Assembly: GCF_011386835.1 (NCBI RefSeq)
Contig: NC_088792.1
Location: forward strand, 235,916,394 to 235,980,393
Direction of reading: 5' to 3'
From: Chrysemys picta bellii
Taxonomy: Eukaryota > Chordata > Testudines > Emydidae
DNA length: 64,000 nt
Below the pieces are notes generated by a model. That model saw only the letters and a list, made by a program, of their open reading frames with translations, was not told the origin of the DNA and made no database searches. This document shows positions 35,401-47,400 of the stretch, piece after piece. The stretch's first letter is position 1. Every line of letters begins with the position of its first letter. The position numbers and the translations under genes are program-made.

Positions 35401-38400
35401 ATAGGTGGAAGATTTATCCAGCTGTTCTGGCTTGCTGGAGAACAACAGTTCTTGAAGTGACTTTGCATTATATAATGGACTGTTAAAACAAGTTTAAAGA
35501 GCATCAAAGAAAGCATGGAGAAATTTGTATACATTATATGAATGTTAAGCTGGACAGTTCATCAGCTATCATAGTGTTGATGGAGAAACTGCAAGTTGAG
35601 CAAGAATAACTGCAAAATTGGACAAGGTATGTGCCACAAACAGGCCCACAGAAAGCAACTTGTGGAGGTAAATTGCTGACCCAAGCAAGCCAGCCGTTGT
35701 TCAAGGTATGTCCAAGATGGTTGTACCAACAGTTAGAGCCTAACTGATTATCTTACACAAGCTGGTGTGACAAGATGTTACTCAGAGAGACCGGAAAATT
35801 CCAGTTGCAGTTTCAAGAACTCAAAAGCTGATGTCCCATTTCGTAATTGGATGGTGAGAGAGGATGACTTTCATTTTCGCTGGACATTTCAAATCTTAGC
35901 AAGAAGTATGGGACACTATCTGATTGGTCCATGCCAGCATTTCCAAGAAGAGAAACCAAGTTGGGTAAGAACCAAGAAATAGGATAAAGTGGCTTGTCTC
36001 CTTTAGCACATTGCTTCCTGAAAGCAGAAGACACCTGTTAAGACAGAAGACTGAGGTCATGGGCTAGTCACTGGTGGAGTCCTCCTAATGAAATCAAGTA
36101 CCTGTCTTGGATAAGCACCTTTAACTGTCTCTCTTTCTATTTTCCAGCAATTCATTTTGCCCCCTACCACATCACTAAAAGCTTATGATAGTCGTATCAT
36201 CCTTCTTTGCACCTGTTTGCATTGTCGATGCCTGCTGTGAACAATAACTGAGCTTAAGGTTGGCAGCTGAATAAAGATCTGATGATAAGTAACGTAGACT
36301 TTCTCTTGGGTGGTGACCCAAATCAGTCAGTTGACCACTTCCTGAAATGGAGTACCTGATTAGTAAGGAAGTAAACATGCTTTTGCATGTGCTCTAAAGA
36401 TAGTCAGAGATATTGGAACAGGTTCTAATTAAGATGGTTGTAAACTAGCTTTAAAACTGAACAAGTTACTGTTAAGTAAGATTGTAAAACTGTACATTTT
36501 GTGTACCATTGGTTATGGTTTTGTACTGCCTTTCAAGTTCTAGGTGTACACAGACATAAAATGAGACCAAATGAGCAAGCTTCTTGTCCTGTACTCATTC
36601 TGTATAGTCTGTTATAAATGTAGGAGTTTATTTGAGGTAGTTAAGAATTTTAGTCAGATCCTGGGGCTAATCTTACTCCTTAGGAAATAGGTTAAAAGGG
36701 TTGATTACTATAGATTGGGAAGAACAACTTGGTGAATTGGCATGTAAGTAATTGATCAAAATGTGTTGTGATCTAGCTTTGGATTGCTTTTCCTTTGTGT
36801 CAGCAACACTGGAGTTGATCATCAGTTGGCACAAGTGAGATCCTATTCTGAGTGACTCTTAATAAAAAATCTAAACAAAGTCACCTTCCCAAGATAGTAA
36901 TTGAGTATTTGTTATTTTCTATTGTGATTGTGTAATTTGATTCTGAAACCTGACTGGTTATATCAACCAATTTTCTGGTTAGTGTTAGCCAAAGCATAGT
37001 CAAATACCATTTTTCCTTTTTATATCCTATGCTATTAGTTGCTATTGTTACAGATATTTAATAAACTCTATGAAATTAGTTTCAGCTATTGCGTCCTTTT
37101 TCTTTCGTTATGCAATTGAAATTAAAGGAACCCTAAGAAAGGTGGCCCAGGTAATCAGTTAAGCAGTTGATTAACAAAGGTTTGTTTTATACCCTATTTG
37201 TTTTATAAAACTTATTCAAAACTAAATGCGTGTAGTAATTTCTGGAATTTTCATTACACATTTTTCATAGATCTTTTCAATGTGGATATGGATGATCTGA
37301 TTTTTGAGATAGTTGCTATGAGCTATTAGGAAACTCAAATGTTTTGCAAATGCATTGTAATGAAACCGACTGAACTTTAGGCATCAAATTCTTTCTACAA
37401 AGTTTTACAAGTAACCGAAGTTATCAGAGCTATTATAAAACATTATTTGATAATTGGATTATATAATTTATCAAACAGATTAAAGAGGTTTATTTTATTG
37501 TGCCAAATGCTGATGTCCTGACTCCAATTAACTTGCTTGAGAAAAGAATAAAGAATAAAAAATTAAATGTAATTTGTTTCCTCTTACTTAGAGCTGGTTG
37601 GATTTTTTTTTCCTGTAGAAGATTTTTACTTTTTATCAAAAGAACTGAAAGTTGAAATTTTTTAGCTAAAAACTGCTTAAAAACAATTTATTTCTAGCAT
37701 TTGTTGTTACGAAAAATTGTATCTCTTTGAGAGAAGACGCTTTCCATTAAATTTTTCATTTAGATGAACATCCATGTTTTTGTCAAAAAAATTAGTGACC
37801 AACAATTTTTGACCAGCTCAACTCTGGTTGTCACCTTTCCTCAGCTGCTAGTATGTACTGTATCAGGGACTGAAGAATCTTTGAGCTTCTCTTGTGTGAC
37901 AGTCCTTTTTTGTAAGTAGAGAAGGAATGGCCAAAGAGGGGTGATGATATCATTTCCTGGCATCCATCTTAAAGAGATAATCCTCCAGACTGGGCGATGC
38001 AGAGGGAAACCCAAGAGAGAAGCCATACTGTCGCAGCCCCTACACAACTGGGCCTTGCTCACCTTTACTGCTAATGCTGCCACACCCCTAAAGGAGAAAC
38101 CCTGTGTAAAAATCCCACCTGGGTTGCAGACACTCACACAAAGCAACCTAAGCAGCAAAGACACTGGGCACCAAAGTGGAGTGATTCTTTGAGTTTTTTC
38201 TATTTGTAAATGGAGTATGGGGCCACACTAAACTCACTAACATTGGCTGTAGATTGTTCTAAGTGACTTCTTGTTTATCGGTTTCATTTGCTGAATATTT
38301 TTTTAACTTCCCGATCTAAGTTCCTCATCCTCTCCACCTGTATCTAATAAATGTGCTACTTTGTGGCATATACCATTTGATAACTTCAAAATCCCAATCT

Positions 38401-41400
38401 GACTACAGAATTGTGGTGTTCCCCTTATATTGTGCAGTTTGTTTTTTGTTTTCCTGGAGATTTCCAGTTGGAAGCACCATCTGCTAATATAAAAAACATA
38501 ATCCAGGGATTACCCCAAGGCCACAGTTTTAACCTCTGCAACATTAAAACCTAGAGTAGTTATGTATCAATAGTCCTCGGAATGTGTCCCATTATGAAAC
38601 TTTGAGGCCCCAATCCTATGACACACTTTGGCTGTTCTCAGCTGCTCTGCCACAACAGATCAGCCCTAACCCTGTAGACCCAGGCCCTAGAGGATCTCAC
38701 ATGCATAGAGGGATCTTCAGTTGGAATAGAGCTCCTACACTGGCTCATAAACCACTACTCTCCTGCTGCTGCAGTATGGGCTGTGGCTGGGAGGCATGCC
38801 TAAGGCATCCCTGAACCTCAGTAATCCACTGCTACTTGAATGTTTCCTTGAATCCATTGGCAGCTGGTGCAAGTTAGAGCAACCTAATCCAGGAGCCTGG
38901 AGCAGGAGAGAGCTGTTCTAAGATAGGGATTCTGCACAGGCCGCCTTTGCACCCGCTCTACTCAGCCATTCAGGGTGTTTCTCAACTGCAGCTGAAGATG
39001 TAGCCTAAGAGCAGGAAGAATTGTACATTCCTATTTTTGGTGGAATAGAGAGGATATTTTTTAATGTGGACAAAGAAGAGATGAGAACACTACACTATAC
39101 CTTCTGGCCAGAAAGCATTTTGAAAAATGGAAACATTTCAGAAACTTTTTGAAGACTATACAGTCTCAACAGTGCCCTGGAGTACAGTTGTTCATCTGTC
39201 ATCAGCAGTGACAATTAATAAAATGTTTTCATCAGAGACTGTTCTTGCAGCTCTCTTGATGGATACATTTCATCATTCTCTGCAGAAAATGTATTAAAAG
39301 TCACTTAAGCATCAGCTTTAGGTCTTCCTTGCCAGCAGACACAAATAGACTAACTAGATTAGCTCTAGCAGTAAATCAGAATTTGATTTTGGATTAACTG
39401 TATAAAGTATTTGAAACTTCTGAAAAGGAAGATGGTAAAATTCTTTTCTGTGTGACTAACTGCTTTTAAGGAAGAAGACATAATGAGGTCTTCGGAATAG
39501 AATGTTAATATAGTTTGGGTGGTTCTTTAAAGAATAAAATTAAGCTTAGTTTGCCTTGGAGACAGAATATTCTAGAGATTTGCAGGAAAGAAGATTACAG
39601 TTTGTTTTTGTATTAATGCAAAACACATCTCTCAGATCTACTTAATAAGACCATCCATATGGGTAATTGTTTAGAGTGCAGTTTGGATTTAAATTTGGAC
39701 AGGGCACAGAGTTCAGAAAATATACGAAACATCTTGAACCAGCCATGTTCACGTTCACTGAACTAAATCTAAATATAGCAAAATCTGAGCAGACTTGAAT
39801 GGAGTAGCATTGTCACAATGCACATAGCAAAAGCACAGTGTAGTGACTTTTAAGATGCAGCATTACCAAGTCATGGTGCCATCTCAGAATGCTACATAAA
39901 CTGTACTGCCATTGATTTATAAGGCATGATTAAAAGAGCTAACTCTCTGTGGTCTTCTACTCTCACCTCAGCCAAGGCAAATGTGCCAGAGGAGCAGAAA
40001 AAATGCTACAGGGACCTCCTCAAGGCTAATATGAGGAAATGCAACACTGATATCAACTCGTGGGAACGTATAATCCAGGATTGACAATAATGGAGAAACT
40101 CAGTTCTTTGAGAATCAGAAGTGATTACATGTACCGGAAAAATGGAAGTGACAGAGCATGCTCTGGCCCAAACCAGTACCCCACGTTCACCCTCCCTGCT
40201 CAGAAACATATGTCTGCAATGTGGCAGAGTCTGCGACTCCAGAATAGGCCTTGTCAGTCATCAGCAGACCTATTGATAATTTGAAATCGACAATCCATGA
40301 AAGACAATCATACTCAACTTTGAAAGATTCCCGATGATGATGATGGTTAAAGATAAGATAGAAGCCACTGTGTTAGACTTCTTGAAAGAAGTTTTTGTAC
40401 TCTGAGAGACAGTTTTCGGAGACTGGAAAGGGAAGATAAAAGTTAAAGTCTCTAAACTTCTTGGTAAAATGTTTGCATAAGCAAAGGCACACTGAACTTA
40501 CAATAAGTGTCTGGTTACTAAGGTTGCAAACAACCAGATGTGCAACATTGTAGGAAGATATGATGACAATGAAACATTGATTGAAGATATATTATGACTC
40601 AAGAAATTTGGCTGAATTTCATGGGACATGTCATCTTCCTATGATGTTGCACATCTGGCTGTAACCATAGTAACCAGACTCTTCTATATTCTTCAGCTCT
40701 AGCTTAGAGTTTTCAAGTTTTAGCTCTGCTATAGATTTTAGATAGCAACTCCAGCTTTTGCATGGGAAGTGGGGTGGAAGCACTGAACATTTTTTTTTTG
40801 TAATAACACAAACTCATTTTTAAAAAACTGCTTAGGGTTACCATACGTCCGGATTTTCCCGGACATGTCCGGCTTTTTGGGACTCAAATCCCCGTCCAGG
40901 GGGAAATCCCAAAAAGCCGAACATGTCCAGGAAAATCCGGTGCCGCTGGGCTGGGGGCTGGCCCGGGGCCGGCAGTGCTGGGCGGCCAGGGGGTGTGCTG
41001 GGCCAGCGGTGCTGGGCCGCCGGGGGGTGCGCCGGGCAGCCGGGGGCCGGCGGTGCCGGGCGGCCGGAGGGTGCGGCGGTGCCGGGCGGCCGGGGGGTGT
41101 GCCGGGGGCCGGCGGTGCCGGGCGGCCGGGGGGTGCGCCGGGCCGCCGGGGACCGGCAGTGCTGGGTGGTGCGCCGGGCGGCCGGGGGCCGGCGGTGCTG
41201 GGCGGGCCGGGGACCGGGGGTGCTGGGCGGGCCGGGGGTGCTCGGCCGGGAGCCCGGGGGCCGGCACCCCAGGGCCCGAGCCGACCCAGGCTGGAGCCGC
41301 TGGGGGGGCCAGCCTGGGCCGCGCCTCCTCCCCCCACACCTCCCTTACCTGCTTCAGGCTTCCCGCGAATCAAATGTTCGCGGGAAGCAGGGGAGGGGGC

Positions 41401-44400
41401 GGAGACTTTGGGGAAGGGGCGGAGTTGGGGCGGGGCGGGGGCGGGGCCCCGTGGAGTGTCCTCCATTTGGAGGCACAAAATATGGTAACCCTAAAACTGC
41501 TAAACCGAACATACAAAGGAATAACTTTGTTTTCCATCAACAAACCTATTTACTTCCTAGAAATATTCCAATTTGCTGACCTGAGTAATTTCAGCTCCAG
41601 TGAATCCAAGATAACTTTTCAAATATTTGGAAGCAGTTTCTGTAACTACCAATTAAGAGATAGAAGTCAGGCAGCATTAATATGGTGCTTGAACTAAAAA
41701 AGGAGATACCTGCTCGGCTTTGACAAAAGCCTCTTCTAAAATTAATATTGCATGGTTAGTGCAGTACAGACAGCACAAACATAGGTAAGATGTGGTCTCT
41801 ACTGGTGATGTGCATCAGAGAAAAGGTGTCAAGTATCAGGGGGTAGCCGTGTTAGTCTGTATCTACAAAAACAACAAGGAGTCTGGTGGCACCTTAAAGA
41901 CTAACAGATAGTCTGTTAGTCTTTAAGGTGCCACCAGACTCCTTAGAGAAAAGGTGGGTTTTCACATATGGTTGGAAGGAGAGGGAAACTTCCAAGTTAC
42001 TGTTTCCCTCTCAGCAATAAGCTTATTCCGACAATTGCTTCTAAAGGACATTGTGATAAACAGACCATAATTCATATATCAGTTTATTTTACTTTTCTAA
42101 AACATTTTGGAATGGACAGAAATATTTTTCACTTAGTGGCATAGTGAATTGCTTCACATGCTGAACATAACCTATTTTACCAGCTTAACCATACAGCCAA
42201 GACAGTCATTTTGTTTATATTCTGGAAGCTTGCACTATTCTTCAAGTAGATGTTTGCATTGTATGTTATTTCTACAAAAGCTGATTATGAAAAAGGAGGA
42301 GAAAACCCCTTCATTTCAGATAAACTATTGGATGCGGGGGGGAACCCCTTATGCTGAAAGTGTGAAGGATAATACTCTTTTGGCTAAGAATTGTGCCTTG
42401 TACTATACAAGAAATCTCACAAAACAGAAAATATAATTCAGCTCAGAAAGTTGAACTGAGCTTGTCACTTTCATAATTTCTCTTTCCTGCACTGAACAAT
42501 GCTGCTGAAATTGTTTAAATTGGAGGGGGGGAGGGGGAAGACATTTTTTAATATTGTGAAAATATTTCTATTACATCCTGGTTTTATAAAGAAGTTTTTT
42601 CTTACATAACCCAAATGGGGGATAAGCTATATAAAGCTGCCTTTTTAATTGAAAAACAAGAAACTTAAAAGAAAAAGAAAAAGCAGTTTTGGTGAAATTT
42701 TTTTCAAATACATGAAATAGGCACGACCTGAGATATATTTTGTGGCTATCTTTTTTTTTCTCTTGAACTGTAGGTGTGGGATGTAGAGCTGGAGAGATCT
42801 GCAGAATCCTGGGCTGAAACTTGTCTGTGGGAACATGGACCTGCAAGCCTTCTTCCATCAATTGGGCAGAATTTGGGGGCACATTGGGGAAGGTAGTTTA
42901 AAATACCATTTTATCTCAAACAATTTTGAATCATAAGGAAATCTATTTCTTATTTAAAATCAGAGTGATGAAAGATACTTTTTTTTAGGGTTGTTCTATA
43001 GTGGTTATAATTTTATTAAACATTGTCATTTTTTTTGTAGATACAGACCTCCAACATTTCATGTCCAAGCATGGTATGATGAAGTGAGAGACTTTACCTA
43101 CCCTTATCCTCAGGAATGCAATCCCTATTGTCCTTACAGATGTTCTGGTCCTGTTTGCACTCATTATACACAGGTATGTGTGTTTGGTTTACCACAAAGT
43201 TATTCCTGTTTTTCAAAGTTGTAATCCCATGAGGCCTCAGGAGGACAGCATTAGGGAAATACCTGAAAGAAAATGTGGAAGCACCATGTTCCTATGATTC
43301 TTGGGAGCCAAAGTCTATAGTCCTTACTACCTTTTCACTCAGTTTCTACTCTTATCCATTCACATTGGGAAAGGACCTTAGAATTTAACTTATTGTTAAG
43401 TTTAAGGTTAGCCAAATATGTTCCACTGAAGGATGTTTGGGTCTACTGAATTCATCGCTGGCTGTAAATCCACACAATAGGTGGTATGGAGTGGGGTTGT
43501 GCTGCATATCTATTGACTTCCTGCAGCTTGGGGACGTACGAGTGAGAGAGTGAGAATTCCACCTTCTCAACCTATGCGGGGATTCCTTACAAAGCCCAGT
43601 TCTCAAGGATAATGGGGGTGCGGTTGTGTGAATTTCATCCACTACTTGCAAAATCCTCTTCTCAAGTCCACTTTGCAGATTGCAGATTCTTCACTTAGCT
43701 AGTTGACAGCAAAGGAAGTTTCATGTGCAGATACGCAGTAGAGATTTATAGTGCAGAAAAGAAAGAAGAGATTTGTCCTATGAATAATCAGGAACAAACA
43801 TCATATAGGAAATAAACCACCTTTTATATAATAATAAAGAATTATAGCAATGGACTTATGTTACTGCTATTGTAGCAATATTTTGAAGTGGCATAGGATC
43901 TTCTGTTTTCTGTATGGGTCCTGTCAGCACCTTGACTATCATGTGGGCTGGGTGGGGTGAACTCTTTCTGAGAAGTTCCCACCATATTGCCTTGGCATTG
44001 ACAGACAACTTCAGGCACAAACCACTGCAGCCATGTATCAGTAAAAGTAGTATTTAACTTGAAGCCTAAGCATAGTGGTGTTAAAAATGGATAAATAAAA
44101 AGATTTGAAAAGTACCAGATTGCACAGAAATAACCAAACAGGATAACAAAAAATTGTTAAAATTATACTTAGTCACTACACTGTCCCAAATAACTCCTCC
44201 TATCTAGAACATGTTTTTCAGTTCGCAAAGTCTCCTTTGCCTGAATGTTTCTCCAATGCTGTGTATTGTATGCTTCTAAGTCGGGGGTGGGCAAACTTTT
44301 TGGCCTGAGGGCATCGGGTTTCATAAATTGTATGGAGGGCTGGTTAGGAGAGGGGGTTGTGGCCCGGACCCCACCTCCTATCTGCCCCCCTGGGACTCCT

Positions 44401-47400
44401 GCCCCATCCAACACCCCCATCCCCTGACTGCCCCCAGACTTCTGCCTCCCCATCCAACCCCTCCTCTCATTCCTGATGGCCCTCCTGGGACCCCTGCCCC
44501 ATCCAACCACCCCTTCTCCCTGTTCCCTGACTGCCCCTGGAACCCCTGCCCCTCACTGCCCCCCACCCCTCCATCCAACCCCCCTCTCCTTCCTGACTGC
44601 CCCCCGAGACCTCTGCCCCCATTCAACCCCCTGTTCCCCCCGACCGCCCCACCCCCTATTCACACTCCTGCCCCCTGACCACCACCCCGAACTCCCCTGC
44701 CACCTATCCAACCCCCCTCCCCTGTTCTCTGCCCCCTTACCGTGTTGCATGGAGCACTGGTGGCTGGTGGCGTGGCCGGCTCGAGCCAGGCCACGCTGCC
44801 GCCGCCACTGCCACCATGCAGCACAGAGACCAGGCCAGGCCGGGCTCTGCAGCTGTGCTGCTCCAGGAGCTCACAGCACCGCTGCCCAGAGCATTGCGCC
44901 AGCAGTGGAGCAAGCGAGCTGAAGCTGTGGGGGGACAGCAGGGGAGGGGCCAGGGTGAGTCTCCTGGGAGCTCGGGGGCTGGGCAGGACGGTCCCACGGG
45001 CCACAGTTTTCCCCACCCTTGTTCTAAGTCCTGACCTAGGAATTTCTCTGTTATTTGGCAATGAAAACAAAAAAGTATTGCTAACTTCTACCAAAGTCTA
45101 ATATGTCCAATTCTGATTTTTTCCCCTTAAGTACAATCAAATCATATTTCCAGCTAGAGCAAAATACATGATCCTCACATTGGACCAATGTGCACACACA
45201 ATTTTAGACTGATTTCTAGAAGCCTTGAAAATTATTTCTTACCTGAAGTTATGCCCACACGGTAAAGGACATTTGTACAGAAGGCTTACTGTCAATTTTT
45301 TTGCTAGTAGTAATTTGCATAAGTCCATTTTACCTAATATTAAGACATGTTTCCTACTAAAGTTCTTTTAGAAACTTCCATAGATTACCCTTCTCCATTA
45401 CAGGCAGGATCCCCACCACATGGGTATTCTTAGGCTGTATCTACACAGTGAGCCCCTGATGGTAGGGTGTAGAGTGTATGTGTAGCTACACACCACAATG
45501 AAAAATGGGCTGTGTCCACCCTAGTGTGTAGCTACACATGTCAGAGAGAGGCTCAGGTGTGGGAGGCATAGAGGAAAGATTCTGGCAGTTCCCTGCTGCT
45601 GAAACCTTTTATTGCAGCAAAGATAAGAGCCTATCCTGGCAGTGGGAAGCCTCCAGAGCTTTCCCTGCTGCTGGACTCTTTCTCTGCGTTGGGAAAAGGC
45701 TCTGGCACTTTCTGCAGTGGAGAAAGGCTCCAGGGAGCTGCTGGGGTCTTTCATAGAATCATAGAATAGGGTTGGAAGGGACCTCAGGAGGTCATCTAGT
45801 TCACCCCCCTGCTCAAAGCAGGACCAATCCCCAGACAGATTTTCACCCCAGATCCCTAAATGGCCCCCTCAAGGATTGAACAGTAAACCTTGGGTTTACT
45901 AGGCCAATGCTCAAACCACTGAGCTATCTGGTCTCCCCTCCCCTCCTCCCTTTTTTTTTTTTTTAATTAAACTGAAGAACTGCTGCAGTGAACCTAGGTG
46001 CTGTAATTATATGAAGATATACCTAGCTCATAGAACTGGAAGGGACCTTGAAGGTCATCGAGACCAGTCCCCTGCCTTCACAGCATGTCTAGGATCTTGC
46101 CAGGATCTGTCCCTGTGGTGGGGAAAGACTTCCACATCAGGGTGGCAGCGGGACACCATCCTGCTAAAAATAGCAATGTAGATGGGAGAGGTGCTGCTTG
46201 GGCATGTAGAAAGCCATGTAAGTTATACACTCACAGCATTCAGGCATGTCTTTAGTCACTTTAGCAATGCCTCACTGTCTACACTGCTATTTATACTTGT
46301 CTGTGTGTGTGTGTGTGTGTGTGGGGGGGGGGGAAATGTAGTGTATGTACTCTATACTCCAGTGAAAGGAGTGTGCAGTGTAGACATACCTTTAATGTGC
46401 TGGTGGTTCTGCACAGAATCAATCTGAGCCTTTAGGCTGGGATGGTGCAAGAGCCTAAGGGAATGAGATTTGCACTGCACCTAACTCCCTTCAGCACTTT
46501 TGAAAATCCCAGCCTTAGTCTTTCAGAATCTTTTAAAAATTCTGTAATGAGAGTTGTTTCAACAGCTGAATGAAGGAAATACAACTTTCCTTTCAACTGC
46601 AATGACATGAATTCCCTAATTGTTTAAAATCTGTGGTCTGTAGTAGACATGAGTATTTTCAGTGAATGAAGCCTTTTGTTAATAGTTTAATTACTTGTGT
46701 TAATTGCTAGCAATTATTGGGTATTGTCTGTCTACCTACCTAATTCTGAATTTCTTCTGTGTTCTTAAATTGTGTTCATAACTGTGATATGTAAGAGCCC
46801 AACTTCTCACAAGTATCAGAGGGGTAGCCGTGTTAGTCTGGATCTGTAAAAAGCAACAATCACAGTTTAGGGGTTTTTTTGTAAAACCTTTATGCATCAG
46901 CATAAAATTGTTCCTTATAACAAGGGATATAACTGAATGGCCATATCATCAGCTGGTGAAAATCAGCATTACTCAGTTGATGTCATTGGAACAACACAGA
47001 TTCATACTAGCCAAAGTTCTGACCAGCAGCAACCAATATACATGACCCTTGGTATTGAATGTTCAAAAATTAAATAATAGTTGAATTCCATGCATGAGTG
47101 TTTTCCCTATCCAAAAGTATGTGTGTGAGAGTATGAGAGAGACCGAAACATTGCTGCTTTTTTGTGATTTGATTTTTATAATTCAGTGTTTCATAGATGT
47201 TTGTTTTGTGTTAATCACTCATTTAATTTTCACATGTATTCTTGTTTCCTGTCATCTAGGTGGTATGGGCCACAAGTAGCAGGATAGGTTGTGCTATTAA
47301 CTTGTGTCATAATATGAACATCTGGGGACAGATCTGGCCAAAAGCAGTCTATTTAGTGTGCAATTATTCTCCCAAGTAAGTATATACAGTAGGCTAACAC

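Larger units (their letters stand above)
14407..42773 (+). other. CRISPLD1: CRISPLD1 intron 2 (28 kb, transposon-filled)
   Basis: Runs from GTAAGG to CTTGAACTGTAG. It holds most of the window's mobile elements, listed separately. Between them I see no exon-like segment with family similarity. Stretches without any recognised element are 15,519-16,316, 18,998-20,106, 25,223-26,523, 26,832-29,103, 34,441-35,340, 37,130-39,954 and 41,957-42,773. Confidence 0.85.
45432..46393. mobile_element. DNA element (AGGCTGTATCTACACAGTG ends) with nested SINE and CR1 tail
   Basis: The left end AGGCTGTATCTACACAGTG pairs with the right end CAGTGTAGACATACCTTT. Short internal palindromes (GTGTAGCTACAC) occur near the left end. 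It is interrupted by the SINE at 45,752 and a CR1 tail at 46,025. I could not find a convincing target duplication. Confidence 0.55.
43174..47259 (+). other. CRISPLD1: CRISPLD1 intron 4
   Basis: Runs from GTATGT to GTCATCTAG. It contains the hAT at 44,282, a composite element at 45,432-46,393 and a retroposon scrap at 46,813. The interval 43,190-44,270 shows nothing recognisable. Confidence 0.85.

Noticed and set aside
40738..41697. Long overlapping open frames on both strands (up to about 246 codons)
   Set aside because: They lie over a GC-rich minisatellite inside a hAT element, are Pro/Ala/Gly-rich in every frame and have no family similarity. Composition explains them.
44328..45101. Several Pro/Gly-rich frames on both strands
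   Set aside because: They follow CCCCTGCCCC repeats within a hAT element and change with the repeat, not with a protein family.
45873..45926. tRNA gene on the minus strand
   Set aside because: The A and B boxes are present, but the acceptor arm and 3' end are not tRNA-like and the sequence runs into a CR1 tail, so it is a SINE head.
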